From: a bacterium
Lineage (GTDB): Bacteria; Patescibacteria; Microgenomatia; UBA1400; UBA12108
Length of the DNA: 62,682 bases
Direction of reading: 5' to 3'
NCBI GenBank assembly: GCA_021788365.1
Contig: JAJYKS010000006.1
Coordinates: 1-62,682, forward strand
Shown here: piece after piece, positions 34,223-43,390 of the stretch
How the letters are laid out: every line of letters begins with the position of its first letter
Position numbering within the stretch: the first letter of the stretch is position 1
The notes under the pieces: generated by a model
Databases searched by the model: none
What the model was told of the DNA's origin: nothing
The model's input: the letters and a program-made list of their open reading frames with translations, nothing else
Made by a program: the position numbers and the translations under genes

Positions 34223-34823
34223 ATGCTCACCGTTGGCGACATGATTCCAGACACAACTCTCGAGATTTACTACAAGGATGCCTTCTCAAAAGTAAACCTT
34301 TCCAACTATCGTGGTAAATGGCTCGTTCTCCTCTTCTATCTATCGTGGTAAATGGCTCGTTCTCCTCTTCTATCCCGCCGATTTCACCTTTGTCTGCCCC
34401 ACTGAACTCGAAGATGCCGCGCACCACTACGCAGCGTTCCAAAAAGAGGGAGCAGAGGTTGTCTCCATCTCAACCGACACCGCCTTTGTCCACAAGGCCT
34501 GGCATGATCACTCAAAGGCTATCAGTACCATCACATACCCAATGGCCGCCGACCCAACCGGCGCACTTTGTCGAGTTTTCGGTACCTATATAGAAGGAGA
34601 GGGCCTCTCTCGCCGGGGCAGTTTCATTATTGATCCCGATGGCAAACTCGTTTCCATAGAAATTCATGACAATAGCATTGGTCGCAATATTGAAGAAATC
34701 TTGCGCAAACTGCAGGCTGCAAAGTTTGTGCGTGAGAGCGGTGGCGCTGTTGTCTGCCCCGCCAACTGGCACCCGGGTGAAAAGACCTTAAAACCCGGCA
34801 TTGACCTCGTCGGGAAGATTTAA
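34223..34823 (+). pseudogene. 2-Cys peroxiredoxin (AhpC/Prx1 type) interrupted by a 34-bp tandem duplication
   Basis: The first frame (ATG 34223, GGGGGT upstream) encodes MLTVGDMIPDTTLEIYYKDAF... to LVLLFY and stops at 34349-34351. The remainder continues in another frame: YRGKWLVLLFYPADFTFVCPTELEDAAHH through the resolving-Cys region GGAVVCPANWHPG to 34823. The break is exactly a 34-bp direct duplication. Removing one copy restores a 188-aa peroxiredoxin. It may be a true mutation, a reversible switch, or an assembly error. A GTG at 34311 could restart the second frame but would lack the N-terminus. Promoter -10 TATACT at 34180-34185. Confidence 0.85.
34306..34373. repeat. 34-bp perfect tandem duplication within the peroxiredoxin gene
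   Basis: Positions 34306-34339 and 34340-34373 are identical. Length 34 shifts the frame by one base. The perfect identity indicates a recent event or an artefact. Confidence 0.95.
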
Positions 34824-34826
34824 CGT

Positions 34827-35048
34827 ATGCCCAAAACTACCCCTCCACAAAAACCCGCCGAACACATAAACACGTGCCACGCCCACTCGGCGGGCAGCAG
34901 CGCGCTCTACAGCCTCGGCACGATCGGCGCGCTTGTCTACTATCTTCCCGGTGCAAGCGGCGTGGGAGATTTTTTCTTTCGCCTTGGCAAGGCGATCGTC
35001 TGGCCAGCCCTTGTCATGTACCATCTCCTCACGCTCTGGAAATTATAA
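34827..35048 (+). CDS. Small membrane protein of unknown function (73 aa)
   Basis: After a polar, His-containing N-terminus come SALYSLGTIGALVYYLP and DFFFRLGKAIVWPALVMYHLLTLW, two hydrophobic stretches. The pattern (short helix, GxxGAxxYY, KAxxWPAxxxY) recurs in small proteins of many bacteria as far as I recall, without known function. It follows the peroxiredoxin by three bases. Confidence 0.65.
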   Translation: MPKTTPPQKPAEHINTCHAHSAGSSALYSLGTIGALVYYLPGASGVGDFFFRLGKAIVWPALVMYHLLTLWKL

Positions 35049-35072
35049 AAGCTACGTGCAACCCAACTCATT

Positions 35073-35939
35073 TTACTCTGCCGCGATAGCCTCGGCGAGT
35101 GTGTTTGTCGTAGTACGTTTTGACCACTTCCGCGTTGCCAACCAAAAAGCGCCCATCGCGTAGAGCACACCGACAATGACGTCCAAGGCATAATGTTCAC
35201 CCAAATAGAGGACTGCAAACCACACCGCCACAACATAGAGACCTGCCAAAAGCCCCCACATCTTCCACCGACGCACGGCAAAAAGAGAGATCAGAAACGG
35301 CACAGCCGCGTGGAGTGACGGCATGGCGGCGACCGGATTGGCACGTAAAAAACTATAGAGCGTGGGGAGCGACTCCCCAGGGAGGAAATGAGCCATGACA
35401 AGCGGGGTAACTTCAGATACAGGCGGTATATAGCCAGCCTGTGCCGCCATCCACGGCGGCATCGCCGGAAACGCAATATAGGTCACAAACGAGAGGTAGG
35501 CGAGGCCAAGGAATGCCCTCGAAAAAGCAACGAAATCGCGTCGGTCGACAAGCCAGAACACATATGCAAGTAGCATCGGTGCAACAAAATACGAGATATA
35601 TGCGGTGACCGCAACAAAATCGTACCAATGAACCACTCCCGGGGTATACAGCCAATGCTGGAGAGAAACACCAGGTATCGAACCAAATACAAAGGTATCA
35701 AAATGTATCATAGGCCAAATATGCACAGCGGGGGAGATAAGCGGCACTATGCCACGCAGAAATTCGTAGGCAAAGTAAAAAAAGAGAAATGGTCCCCAGT
35801 CACGAATAAAGGCTTTTCCACGGCCCAGAATGAGCGCCCCAAAAATTGCAAAAACAAAAAACTGATCAGGAGAAAACCACATGCGGTGGCTTATCATAAA
35901 AGATGAGACCACCACCATGTATATGACGGCTAAATACAT
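35073..35939 (-). CDS. PAP2-superfamily membrane phosphatase/phosphotransferase
   Basis: The 288-aa multi-pass protein has ANPVAAMPSLHAAVPFLISL (SxxH part of the PAP2 signature) and LGEHYALDVIVG (the HxxxD part). The layout resembles the Aur1/Ipt1-like PAP2 subgroup. It likely acts on lipid phosphates or undecaprenyl-phosphate-linked substrates at the membrane. Substrate unknown. Confidence 0.8.
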   Translation of the reverse strand: MYLAVIYMVVVSSFMISHRMWFSPDQFFVFAIFGALILGRGKAFIRDWGPFLFFYFAYEFLRGIVPLISPAVHIWPMIHFDTFVFGSIPGVSLQHWLYTPGVVHWYDFVAVTAYISYFVAPMLLAYVFWLVDRRDFVAFSRAFLGLAYLSFVTYIAFPAMPPWMAAQAGYIPPVSEVTPLVMAHFLPGESLPTLYSFLRANPVAAMPSLHAAVPFLISLFAVRRWKMWGLLAGLYVVAVWFAVLYLGEHYALDVIVGVLYAMGAFWLATRKWSKRTTTNTLAEAIAAE

Positions 35940-35983
35940 ATACCGTTTATTCTAAGGCATGCTGACTGACGAGTACCTTAAAT

Positions 35984-37108
35984 TTATTTTTTATAGAGGT
36001 AGAAGAAATCTTTATTGTACCCATGAAGGTAGGCAAACGAACCATCGTGGATATCTTTTACGAGCGTAGACGTCTTATATTGTCCATTGCCAATGGTATC
36101 AAAGATGTTGAAACGAACCCAGTAAGGATTTATGTCGAGTTGCATAGCGTTCTCAGCCCCCGCCATCTGGAGCGCAGTTGCAAGTGTGGTGGGCGTCAAA
36201 TTATTTCCAACAGCAAATAAAAGATTCCCGTTCTTGGTTAGACCCATCCCACTCCTCCAAGTATAAATACCAGCGGTAAGCGTTCTCCCCCACAGTTTTT
36301 TATCCTCCTGATTGGTTGTTGCGACACGGCCATCCGCAACAAGCATCGGACAATTTTGTCGGACAAAATCAACCTGCCCGGCAAGTGACTGTCCGGTATA
36401 GTTGAGAATCTTGAGCGATCCGTCTTTATAACCAACAATCGTTGCCAGATTATCCTTAAGCGGTAGGTAAGTGGTGTTGCCTACAATCATGCCATATTGA
36501 CCGTCGCGATACTGGAAACCACCGTCAAAAGCCGCGAGGAGCTTACCGGATGAGATAATGTCAGGTGGAACCACTCCCGGTCCCGGCATACCCACGGGAC
36601 CGCCTGGTTGTTGAGTACCGGCGGTAGCGCCCATCTTTACCTGCCGCATATCAAGTTGAAAAATAGTGACGTTCGCATACGGCCTTTCTGGGTCAGGTCG
36701 TACATAGGTATATGCCGCAACAGCTTGGTTGGGGAACGCGGCGAGCGGTCGTACCTGCCACACCCCCTCACCAGAATCGGCAGGATACGAATGGGTAACG
36801 GGAATCGGAGTAAGGTTGAGATCGCTTCCATGTATCGAAATGTTCGCCGTATTGCCAACATCGACAAATGTCACCCCAGTGTCACTCTTTGGGTTATACA
36901 TAGTTTGCTGTAACTTATCAGAAAAATTATAGTAAAACGCCTCAAGTGGAATAACGACGCCAGGTCCCAGTATCGGCCGCAATACGTTATCAGTAAATTC
37001 CGCCGCAGCAGGCGTGTCGTATTTGATGAAGAGACCAGCAGCTACGACAAGCGCCAAGCCAAACAGCCCGATAGAAAGGATAATTTTCTTTGTCCGTAGT
37101 TTTTTCAT
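35984..37108 (-). CDS. Secreted/anchored phosphodiester glycosidase-like protein (NAGPA-like)
   Basis: A basic N-terminus and one membrane helix (about residues 10-27) precede an extracellular domain. It has LLAAFDGGFQYRDGQYGMIVGN, LPLKDNLATIVGY, RTLTAGIYTWRSGMGLTKNGNLLFAVGN and AMQLDINPYWVRFN, the pattern of the phosphodiester glycosidase (DUF2233-type) family. Probably an envelope glycan-modifying enzyme. It is divergent from the hydrolase at 37150. Confidence 0.7.
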   Translation of the reverse strand: MKKLRTKKIILSIGLFGLALVVAAGLFIKYDTPAAAEFTDNVLRPILGPGVVIPLEAFYYNFSDKLQQTMYNPKSDTGVTFVDVGNTANISIHGSDLNLTPIPVTHSYPADSGEGVWQVRPLAAFPNQAVAAYTYVRPDPERPYANVTIFQLDMRQVKMGATAGTQQPGGPVGMPGPGVVPPDIISSGKLLAAFDGGFQYRDGQYGMIVGNTTYLPLKDNLATIVGYKDGSLKILNYTGQSLAGQVDFVRQNCPMLVADGRVATTNQEDKKLWGRTLTAGIYTWRSGMGLTKNGNLLFAVGNNLTPTTLATALQMAGAENAMQLDINPYWVRFNIFDTIGNGQYKTSTLVKDIHDGSFAYLHGYNKDFFYLYKK

Positions 37109-37149
37109 GAGCTATTAGCGTATCACGACATTCTGCTAAAATACAAGAC

Positions 37150-37719
37150 ATGAAGCGAATTGTCATAATCCCGGGAAATGGTGGCTCCCACGTCGCAACC
37201 GACAATTGGTATCCTTGGATTCAGGCTGAATTACAAAAAAAAGGTTACACCGTTGTGGCAACCGACATGCCCGATCCTGTTGCCGCACACATGGACATAT
37301 GGCTTCCCTACATGGAGTCCACACTCAAAATGGGGGAAGAAACTATCGCTATCGGTCACTCTTCCGGTGCCGTCGCTATTCTTAGATATCTCGAAACTCA
37401 CAGGCTAGCTGGAGCAGTTCTCATAGGTGTCATGCACACGGACCTCGGGTTTGACGATGAAAAAGAAGCCGGCTGGTACAAAGATCCCTGGCAATGGGCA
37501 AAGATAAAGGAAAACGCCGGCTGGATAGAACAGTTCTATTCGACCGATGACCCCTTTATCCCAGTTGCCGAGCCAGAGCTTATTCACACGAGGACCAACT
37601 CCGTCGCGCACATTTTCCACGACCGTGGCCACTTTATGATAGATGACAAACACCCGAACGAAACGGTATTCCCAGAGCTTATCGAGGTAATACGTTCCCA
37701 TGATAAGGGAAACCTATGA
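37150..37719 (+). CDS. RBBP9/YdeN-type serine hydrolase
   Basis: A short alpha/beta hydrolase (189 aa): IIPGNGGSHVATDNWYPWIQAEL at the N-terminus, nucleophile elbow GHSSG, and a C-terminal RGHFM with the catalytic His. TAAAAT (37137-37142) lies 7 nt before the ATG. It overlaps ddl by four bases, so the two are cotranscribed. Confidence 0.85.
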   Translation: MKRIVIIPGNGGSHVATDNWYPWIQAELQKKGYTVVATDMPDPVAAHMDIWLPYMESTLKMGEETIAIGHSSGAVAILRYLETHRLAGAVLIGVMHTDLGFDDEKEAGWYKDPWQWAKIKENAGWIEQFYSTDDPFIPVAEPELIHTRTNSVAHIFHDRGHFMIDDKHPNETVFPELIEVIRSHDKGNL

Positions 37720-38909
37720 AAAATGAAAAAAGACTCCGTGTTGCGTTTATATACGGCGGGGTGAGCCCAGAACATGAAATCTCGGTCATTACCGGCGTAC
37801 AAGCCATGGCGGCAGCTAAAGGAGAGTTCGACGTCATCCCACTATACGTCGCCAAATCTGGCGAGCTCTACACCGGCGAAGCACTCAAGGACATCGGCAC
37901 GTATAGCAAACTTTCATTAATACCCAAACTCGCAAAGCACGCTGGGTTACCAGAGAAAAGCAGCCAGGCGGTAATACCACTTGCCGAGCCAAAGCCTTTT
38001 TCCGCAAAAGAGACACCGTTCGACGTGCTCTTTCCCTGCTTTCACGGCGGGGTAGGGGAGGGTGGCTGGATCCAGGGGATAGCAGAAGCACAAGGCATAC
38101 CGATGGTTGGCACGGGATTAACTGGCGCTGTAATCGGCATGGACAAGGTTGCTATGAAACATGCCTTTGCAGCGGCCGGAATACCACAAGCTTCCTACCT
38201 CTGGTTCTACCGACAGGAGTGGCAGGAGAAAAAGAACCCACTCCTAAAAACAATTACCGGTAAGTTCTCGTTCCCCCTGTTCGTAAAGCCGAGCCGCGGG
38301 GGCAGTAGTATTGGCACCACTATGGCGACAGACAAAGAATCGCTCATTCGCGCGATCGACCTCGCCGCGGCGCTCGACACACGTGTCGTGGTCGAGGAGG
38401 GGATAGAAAACGCCCGGGAATTTAATATATCAGTTATGGGGAACGCGGGGAGCACACTCGAAACATCTGTCGTCGAAGAAGTCTTTCACGGACAAAGCGA
38501 TTTCCTCGGGTTCGAAGAAAAATACCTCACGGGCGGTAAGACAAAGGGCATGGCAGGGACTGACCGACAGATTCCCGCAGAGGTGTCTGGGGACGTTGCC
38601 AAAAAGATAGCCGACATTGCCAAACAAGTGTTCCGCCTCTTTGATTGTGGCGGCCTTGTCCGCATCGACTTTTTGGCGAAGGGTAAACAGGTGTATTGTG
38701 TAGAAATAAACACCATTCCCGGATCGCTTAGTTTTTACATCTGGGATAAATCGGGTTATACCTACCCCGAGCTAATAAAACGCCTCGTTGACCTTGCGAC
38801 GATCCGCGATGCCGAGAATAGAAAAACGGCACGGTCATTTGCATCAAATGTGCTCGAGGACGCAGCCACTTCCCTTGGTAGCAAGCTCGGCAAGAAATTA
38901 TCTGGGTAG
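37716..38909 (+). CDS. ddl: D-alanine--D-alanine ligase
   Basis: An ATP-grasp enzyme that makes the peptidoglycan dipeptide. It has YGGVSPEHEISVITG, HGGVGEGGWIQGIAEAQGIPMVGTG, FVKPSRGGSSIGT, and VEINTIPGSLSFYIWDKSG (metal and substrate loop). The 397 aa is longer than the usual ~310-360, mainly from inserts after the N-terminal domain and a C-terminal extension. Confidence 0.93.
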   Translation: MKNEKRLRVAFIYGGVSPEHEISVITGVQAMAAAKGEFDVIPLYVAKSGELYTGEALKDIGTYSKLSLIPKLAKHAGLPEKSSQAVIPLAEPKPFSAKETPFDVLFPCFHGGVGEGGWIQGIAEAQGIPMVGTGLTGAVIGMDKVAMKHAFAAAGIPQASYLWFYRQEWQEKKNPLLKTITGKFSFPLFVKPSRGGSSIGTTMATDKESLIRAIDLAAALDTRVVVEEGIENAREFNISVMGNAGSTLETSVVEEVFHGQSDFLGFEEKYLTGGKTKGMAGTDRQIPAEVSGDVAKKIADIAKQVFRLFDCGGLVRIDFLAKGKQVYCVEINTIPGSLSFYIWDKSGYTYPELIKRLVDLATIRDAENRKTARSFASNVLEDAATSLGSKLGKKLSG

Positions 38910-38910
38910 T

Positions 38911-39906
38911 TTAGGCGTGTGTTTCCGGGATATCATTCTCCAAAAGCACCAGTGGCTCTTTGCGCAGTTTGAGCGCGGCAACCGCTCCCATAAAGTCTAG
39001 TGTTTTTGCAATAGTGATAGTTCGTACACCAGACGCGCCGGCGGTAAGCGCGCGCGTTTGTTCGGTATCACCTACCAGTATGAGGACGTCAGCATTGCCA
39101 TTCACCAATTTACCCAGTTTTTGGTGCACCGGCGCGGTCTCTCGCCCCAGTTCGAGTAGTCCTGGGGTAACAAGTATTCGCGTATATTTTTTCTGCCGCC
39201 CCAGGTACTGCACCGCTTCGACAAAGCTTTTCTCGTTACTGTTGTAGCTATCATCTATTACTTTCATCCCATACCGTGCCTCCGTCATCTCAAAGCGGTT
39301 TGGCACGGAACGAATATGTTGTTCGGCAGCTGCTATTTCCCGCTCGCTCATCCCACACGCCCGAGCAATCGCTCGGGCACCATTTTGGTTTACCTCCCCG
39401 CGGCTACCACCGGTATACCAGATAGATTCATGCACATGCGCGCGCACGGTCTCGTCACACCCATTGGCAATGAGAGTCCCACCATGACCATGTATATACT
39501 CCGCAATTTCGGTCTTTGCCCGGATAATATTTTCCCAGCTGCCAAAACGGGTGAGGTGCTGTCTGGCTATGCCGGTCATGACACCAACGTCCGGATGTAA
39601 GATGCGGCAAAACCACGCAATCTCACCCACGTGGTATGCACCTACTTCGAGTATGAGGAGCTCAGTAGTGGGGGCTACTTCATATCGAAGTGTCTTGGCG
39701 ATGCCAACGGGTGTGTTGTAGTTACCGCTCGTCTCGACAGTCCGGTACTTATGGCGGGTGAGATCATACGCCAGTTCCTTAACAGATGTTTTTCCGTATG
39801 AACCGGTTACAACGACCACCTTGCCTCCACGCCCGTGAAAGCGCCGTACTTCTCGAGCAATCCACTGACCGTAAAGCCAGTCACGTATACTTCTCAAAAA
39901 GTCCAT
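38911..39906 (-). CDS. Mur ligase family protein, MurF-like, N-terminally reduced
   Basis: The central ATP-binding domain starts almost at once: VVVTGSYGKTSVKELAYDL (P-loop), LEVGAYHVGEIAWFCRILHPDVGVMTGIARQHLTRFGSWENI and later KVIDDSYNSNEKSFVEAVQYL, as in MurF. The family's N-terminal UDP-MurNAc-binding domain is missing (331 aa versus ~450). It may work with a separate partner or on another substrate. It sits next to ddl, whose D-Ala-D-Ala product MurF uses. Confidence 0.78.
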   Translation of the reverse strand: MDFLRSIRDWLYGQWIAREVRRFHGRGGKVVVVTGSYGKTSVKELAYDLTRHKYRTVETSGNYNTPVGIAKTLRYEVAPTTELLILEVGAYHVGEIAWFCRILHPDVGVMTGIARQHLTRFGSWENIIRAKTEIAEYIHGHGGTLIANGCDETVRAHVHESIWYTGGSRGEVNQNGARAIARACGMSEREIAAAEQHIRSVPNRFEMTEARYGMKVIDDSYNSNEKSFVEAVQYLGRQKKYTRILVTPGLLELGRETAPVHQKLGKLVNGNADVLILVGDTEQTRALTAGASGVRTITIAKTLDFMGAVAALKLRKEPLVLLENDIPETHA

Positions 39907-40631
39907 ATTTCCTCCAAAATCCGCATGAGCTTCTCAGCGTGTGACAACTGTGGATCGTGTCCCGCACCCCACACCACACGTATACGCACGTCTGGAATAA
40001 GCCGCTTGTATACATCGGTCTGTTCGAGGGGGAGAAGTGGATCTTTTTCTCCCCAGATTACATACGTCGGGCAAAGAATTCGAGACAAGTAAGGTGTAAG
40101 CTCGGTTTTCACAATTGCCCGATACAATGTGCGCAGTTCGGGTGAACTACGATAGTCCTCATCCATGATTCCCCCAACAACCCGAGCTCGTATAGAAGGT
40201 GGCACCCATCGGAAAAGAGCCGCAGCAGTCCTCAGGAAAGTTCGGCGGATAGATCGCGGCTTCACCCCCGCTGGATCCACCAGAACGAGTGCCTCAAATA
40301 CCTCCGGTCGGGTTGCCGCAAGCACAATACCCACACGTCCGCCCAAGGAGTGACCAACCAAACTAATTTTCTTAAGCTTCATATAGGTAAGCCATTGGAA
40401 AAAACGTTCAGTGTACTCCGTAATATCAGAAACGATGGGGATAGGCGAACCACCAAACCCTGGCAGATCGACTGTATACACTGGTCTGCCGGTTGCGATG
40501 TGCAGCCCCTGGGCAAAAGGAACCCACTCGCTACCACTGCGGCCCCAACCATGAAGAAAGACTATCGGGACTCCTTTGCCAGGAGTTACCGTATAGCTCC
40601 ATACCTGCCCCGAAACCGCCACTTGCCGCAT
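39894..40631 (-). CDS. Alpha/beta hydrolase
   Basis: It has VFLHGWGRSGSEW (oxyanion region), GHSLGG nucleophile elbow and a C-terminal GAGHDPQL with the catalytic His. There is no signal peptide. The start is ATG 40631, six bases after TATAAT (40638-40643). It overlaps the MurF-like gene by 13 bases. Substrate unknown. Confidence 0.85.
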   Translation of the reverse strand: MRQVAVSGQVWSYTVTPGKGVPIVFLHGWGRSGSEWVPFAQGLHIATGRPVYTVDLPGFGGSPIPIVSDITEYTERFFQWLTYMKLKKISLVGHSLGGRVGIVLAATRPEVFEALVLVDPAGVKPRSIRRTFLRTAAALFRWVPPSIRARVVGGIMDEDYRSSPELRTLYRAIVKTELTPYLSRILCPTYVIWGEKDPLLPLEQTDVYKRLIPDVRIRVVWGAGHDPQLSHAEKLMRILEEIWTF

Positions 40632-40654
40632 AGTGTGATTATATCCCTGTCTAT

Positions 40655-40704
40655 CTATCAATATCTATCAATATTTGACAACATCTACCAATATCTTCTA
40701 AAGT
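40655..40704 (+). promoter_or_regulatory. Promoter and 10-bp tandem repeats upstream of a small regulator
   Basis: Direct repeats with a period of ten bases run from 40655: two perfect CTATCAATAT units (40655-40664, 40665-40674), a diverged unit containing TTGACA (40675-40684) and CTACCAATAT (40685-40694). The promoter is TTGACA (40675-40680), 18 bp, TAAAGT (40699-40704), then 6 nt to ATG 40711. Repeats at one helical turn covering a -35 suggest an operator array, possibly autoregulatory. Confidence 0.6.
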
Positions 40705-40710
40705 TGTTGC

Positions 40711-40965
40711 ATGGCAGATATTCACTCTCTTAAACAATCGTTGGCGCTCGCCGAGGCAGAGGCGCGGCTCCTTCCTCGGAGGCGTGCCATTCTCGAGACT
40801 ATCCGTGAGCAAGACACTGTTAGTTTCGATTATCTCTCACGTAACTTCGTCGGCACACCAAGTTCCACACTGCACTACGAGCTTGCAGCGCTCCAAAAAC
40901 TAGGACTGGTGAGAAAGCTGGGTGAGACCCGTGGTGCACTTTATGCTTCGTCGTTCCCCGAGTGA
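40711..40965 (+). CDS. Small winged-helix DNA-binding protein
   Basis: 84 aa: an N-terminal helix rich in Ala/Glu/Arg, then RRRAILETIREQDTVSFDYLSRNFVGTPSSTLHYELAALQKLGLVRKLGETRGALY, a winged helix with the recognition helix around TPSSTLHYELAAL. It has no ligand domain. The 3' end overlaps the convergent Xer gene by 25 bases. Target unknown; its own promoter repeats are the obvious candidate. Confidence 0.75.
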   Translation: MADIHSLKQSLALAEAEARLLPRRRAILETIREQDTVSFDYLSRNFVGTPSSTLHYELAALQKLGLVRKLGETRGALYASSFPE

Positions 40966-41903
40966 TATTTTTCGTGCACACTCTTTAGCTGTGGGTTCGT
41001 CACATGGGTGTATATCTGGGTAGTGGCAATATTCTTGTGCCCGAGCATCTCCTGCACCTCCCGAAGTCCCGCCCCGTGAGACAAAAGATCTGTCGCAAAC
41101 GAGTGCCGCAGTACATGGGGCGTTATCGCAATGGGAATATTCGCCAGTCGCCCATACTTGCCGATAATCCGCTGTACCGAGCGGGTGGTCAGGCGCAACT
41201 TTTCTCCAGCCTTAGGGTCATCAATGGCGGGTTTTTCGCGGGCATGGCGTATAAAGACGGGTGCATAGTGGTCATTCCGTTCTCGCAAGTACCGTTCAAC
41301 CCACCCAGCCGCACGTACCGAGAGAAAGACGACACGCACCTTTCGCCCCTTGCCAACAACCGCAAATTCCCGTGTCTCCAAGTTAATTGTCGACTTATTC
41401 AAAGAACAAAGTTCCGATACTCGCAGGCCTGTAGAAAAGAGTGTCTCCATGATAGCGCGGTCACGCAACCCGCGGATAGTCTCCAGATTGGCTGACTCTA
41501 TCATTCGTTCAACTGACTCGTAGTCGAGGAACTTGAGCGAGTGTTCTTTGCCCTTTGGTAGCTCCAAGCGCTCTGGAGATACGACCTCGTAATCCTGGCG
41601 GATAAGATAGCGCAGCATAGAACGAAGTGCTATTACATAATAACCCTGGGTGACCGGTGAAAGATATCGGCCGTCCTTATCCTGCATACGGGCAAGGTAC
41701 AACCGATACGTTTTAAGTATTTTTGTCGATAGATCGGCCAAACTCACATCAGAATAGTGCTTATCTAGCCACACAGCAAACTTTCGCAAGTAAAATCGAT
41801 AGTTGCGCACGGTAAATACCGACACTTGTCGTTCAATAGTGAGATACTCGAGGAACTCTTCGATCGCGTCCTCTAACGTAGGAGTAAGGTGGTTAGCACT
41901 CAT
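40941..41903 (-). CDS. XerC/XerD-type tyrosine recombinase
   Basis: An N-terminal SAM-like domain (LEDAIEEFLEYLTIERQVSVFTVRNYRFYLRKF) and a catalytic domain with Arg (STGLRVSELCSL), Lys in the beta-hairpin (VVGKGRKVR), HxxR (TPHVLRHSFATDLL), GHKNIATTQIYTHV (catalytic Tyr). The 320 aa is typical. Start ATG 41903 is chosen because the family start follows it; a longer frame to 42002 looks untranslated. A minus-strand promoter TTGACA...CACAAT (about 42107-42080) would give a ~180-nt leader. Confidence 0.9.
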   Translation of the reverse strand: MSANHLTPTLEDAIEEFLEYLTIERQVSVFTVRNYRFYLRKFAVWLDKHYSDVSLADLSTKILKTYRLYLARMQDKDGRYLSPVTQGYYVIALRSMLRYLIRQDYEVVSPERLELPKGKEHSLKFLDYESVERMIESANLETIRGLRDRAIMETLFSTGLRVSELCSLNKSTINLETREFAVVGKGRKVRVVFLSVRAAGWVERYLRERNDHYAPVFIRHAREKPAIDDPKAGEKLRLTTRSVQRIIGKYGRLANIPIAITPHVLRHSFATDLLSHGAGLREVQEMLGHKNIATTQIYTHVTNPQLKSVHEKYHSGNDEA

Positions 41904-41991
41904 AGTATTTCGACTGCCAAACAAGCGGAATAAATTTTGGGAAGGATATATCGCGCAAATTTCAACATACACACCCACCGCACATACCGAG

Positions 41992-42003
41992 TGTGGTACC
42001 ACA
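41992..42003. repeat. 12-bp palindrome upstream of the Xer gene
   Basis: TGTGGTACCACA is a perfect palindrome in the predicted leader of the Xer gene. ACCAC/GTGGT also pairs with 42012-42017. It may be an operator or leader hairpin. Confidence 0.35.
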
Positions 42004-42126
42004 AACCCTATAGTGGTATTTGCTCGTATCCTATAGTCAGAGGGTGGAGGGAGAGAATTTGACTAAGGGACCCACCTTCATTGTGCGACATTGTTGGTGG
42101 CTTGTCAATCACGATATACTAAACGA

Positions 42127-42600
42127 ATGAAGCTGTACAGATATAGTCCAATCCACTCTCAAGAGTCGCTCGGAAAAGCAGTTGGCTATGTCGCAGAAAA
42201 ATCCCAGGAGCTATGTGCAAAACTTACCGCAGAGCATCTCGAGTTTAGTGGTGTTTTGACAATCTGTAGTCACTATTACGAAGAATATGATGTGCTAGCC
42301 AATATCCTGACAGAGATGGGAACTTTCGACAAAGAACACAACGGGCCACGTGTCGTACTCCACAAGCCGTTCAAAACGCCGTACGGGCAGATAGCTCGAC
42401 TTCGCATCCGTCATCCGGACCCGTACCGATACCAAGTAGGCGCCGGAGACTTCCGTGTCGCGGACTATGAACAATTCAAGCAAGCTCATCTAACAGACGA
42501 CAATCCTTACATCCGGGAGATTATTCGCCCCGATCTCACCATGCTCGAATTTTGGCATCCTGACTATGACATCGTAGGGTATATTGTAAAAAAGAAGTAA
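42127..42600 (+). CDS. Unknown protein (157 aa), possibly CPR-conserved
   Basis: The ATG at 42127 follows TATACT (42115-42120) by six bases. The protein is soluble, with an N-terminal helix pair, a central GPRVVLHKPFKTPYGQIARLRIRHPDPYRYQVGAGDFRVADY stretch and a C-terminal RPDLTMLEFWHPDYDIVGYIV. The last parts look like a compact alpha/beta fold. I recall similar proteins in CPR genomes without assigned function. It is six bases before the HD-type gene, so the two may work together. Confidence 0.7.
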   Translation: MKLYRYSPIHSQESLGKAVGYVAEKSQELCAKLTAEHLEFSGVLTICSHYYEEYDVLANILTEMGTFDKEHNGPRVVLHKPFKTPYGQIARLRIRHPDPYRYQVGAGDFRVADYEQFKQAHLTDDNPYIREIIRPDLTMLEFWHPDYDIVGYIVKKK

Positions 42601-42605
42601 AACGT

Positions 42606-43187
42606 ATGATCACGCCGCAACTAATTTCCCAGATTACAGATCTGGCAAAAGGGGAAATAACAAAATACAATGCACCGAGTCCCACCCACTTTGAGATGTC
42701 TCTCAAAAAAGGCAAGGAATTCGCCAAAAAGCTAAAAGCCAGACAAGATCTGGTAACGCTTGGCATCTGCCTCATGGACGTTAAGCTTGGCGAAGCGATG
42801 CACGCCGGAAAAATTACCGAACACGTCGCTATGTCCCTCGCATACACAAAAGAAATTCTGGAGCCGTCCCACGAGCTTACCGAGCAAGAGAAAGCTATCA
42901 TCTATAATGCCGTCGAGTCCCACCACGGTGCCGTCCCGCACACCAGCCTCGAATCCGAAATAGTGACAAACGCCGATTGCTACCGATTCATCCATCCCAC
43001 GGGCGTCACCGAATTTATACGAATGCTGTCAAAGCGCGAGCTCGATAGTGTCGTGGCAATCGTAGAAGCAGCCGAAGCCAAGCTGGACGAGAAATGGACA
43101 CTCGTAACACTGCCCGCAGTCAAAGCTGAGTTAGAGCCATACTACCGTGACTACAAAAAACTTTTTGCTATCGTCAAAAAGGGTTAA
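42606..43187 (+). CDS. HD-superfamily-like protein
   Basis: 193 aa, all helical. His-rich elements fit an HD phosphohydrolase: HFEMSLKKGKEF, EHVAMSLAYTKEIL, SHHGAVPHTSLESEIVTNADCYRFI (paired His and a final Asp). The canonical HD pair appears as MD in GICLMDVKLG, so metal binding may be altered. Probable nucleotide or RNA hydrolase; weak. Confidence 0.6.
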   Translation: MITPQLISQITDLAKGEITKYNAPSPTHFEMSLKKGKEFAKKLKARQDLVTLGICLMDVKLGEAMHAGKITEHVAMSLAYTKEILEPSHELTEQEKAIIYNAVESHHGAVPHTSLESEIVTNADCYRFIHPTGVTEFIRMLSKRELDSVVAIVEAAEAKLDEKWTLVTLPAVKAELEPYYRDYKKLFAIVKKG

Positions 43188-43390
43188 GTCGCCTGTTTTC
43201 TCCACATACTACCAGAGGTAGAGACCGTAGAATCGCGTCTACGGCTAGTCGCCAGATACGCACGATTAGTTATATAGCCAAAATAGTGATTTTTCTACGG
43301 GTAAAGTTCGGAAATGGTCAAATCGACAGGCATGTAAAAGTGGGGGACAATTAAAAACGAAAAGTCGACGCAAAACAATTTCTTGCTATT

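Noticed and set aside
40350..40733. 127-codon plus-strand frame opposite the alpha/beta hydrolase
   Set aside because: It lies antisense to a well supported gene and has no family resemblance or start signal.
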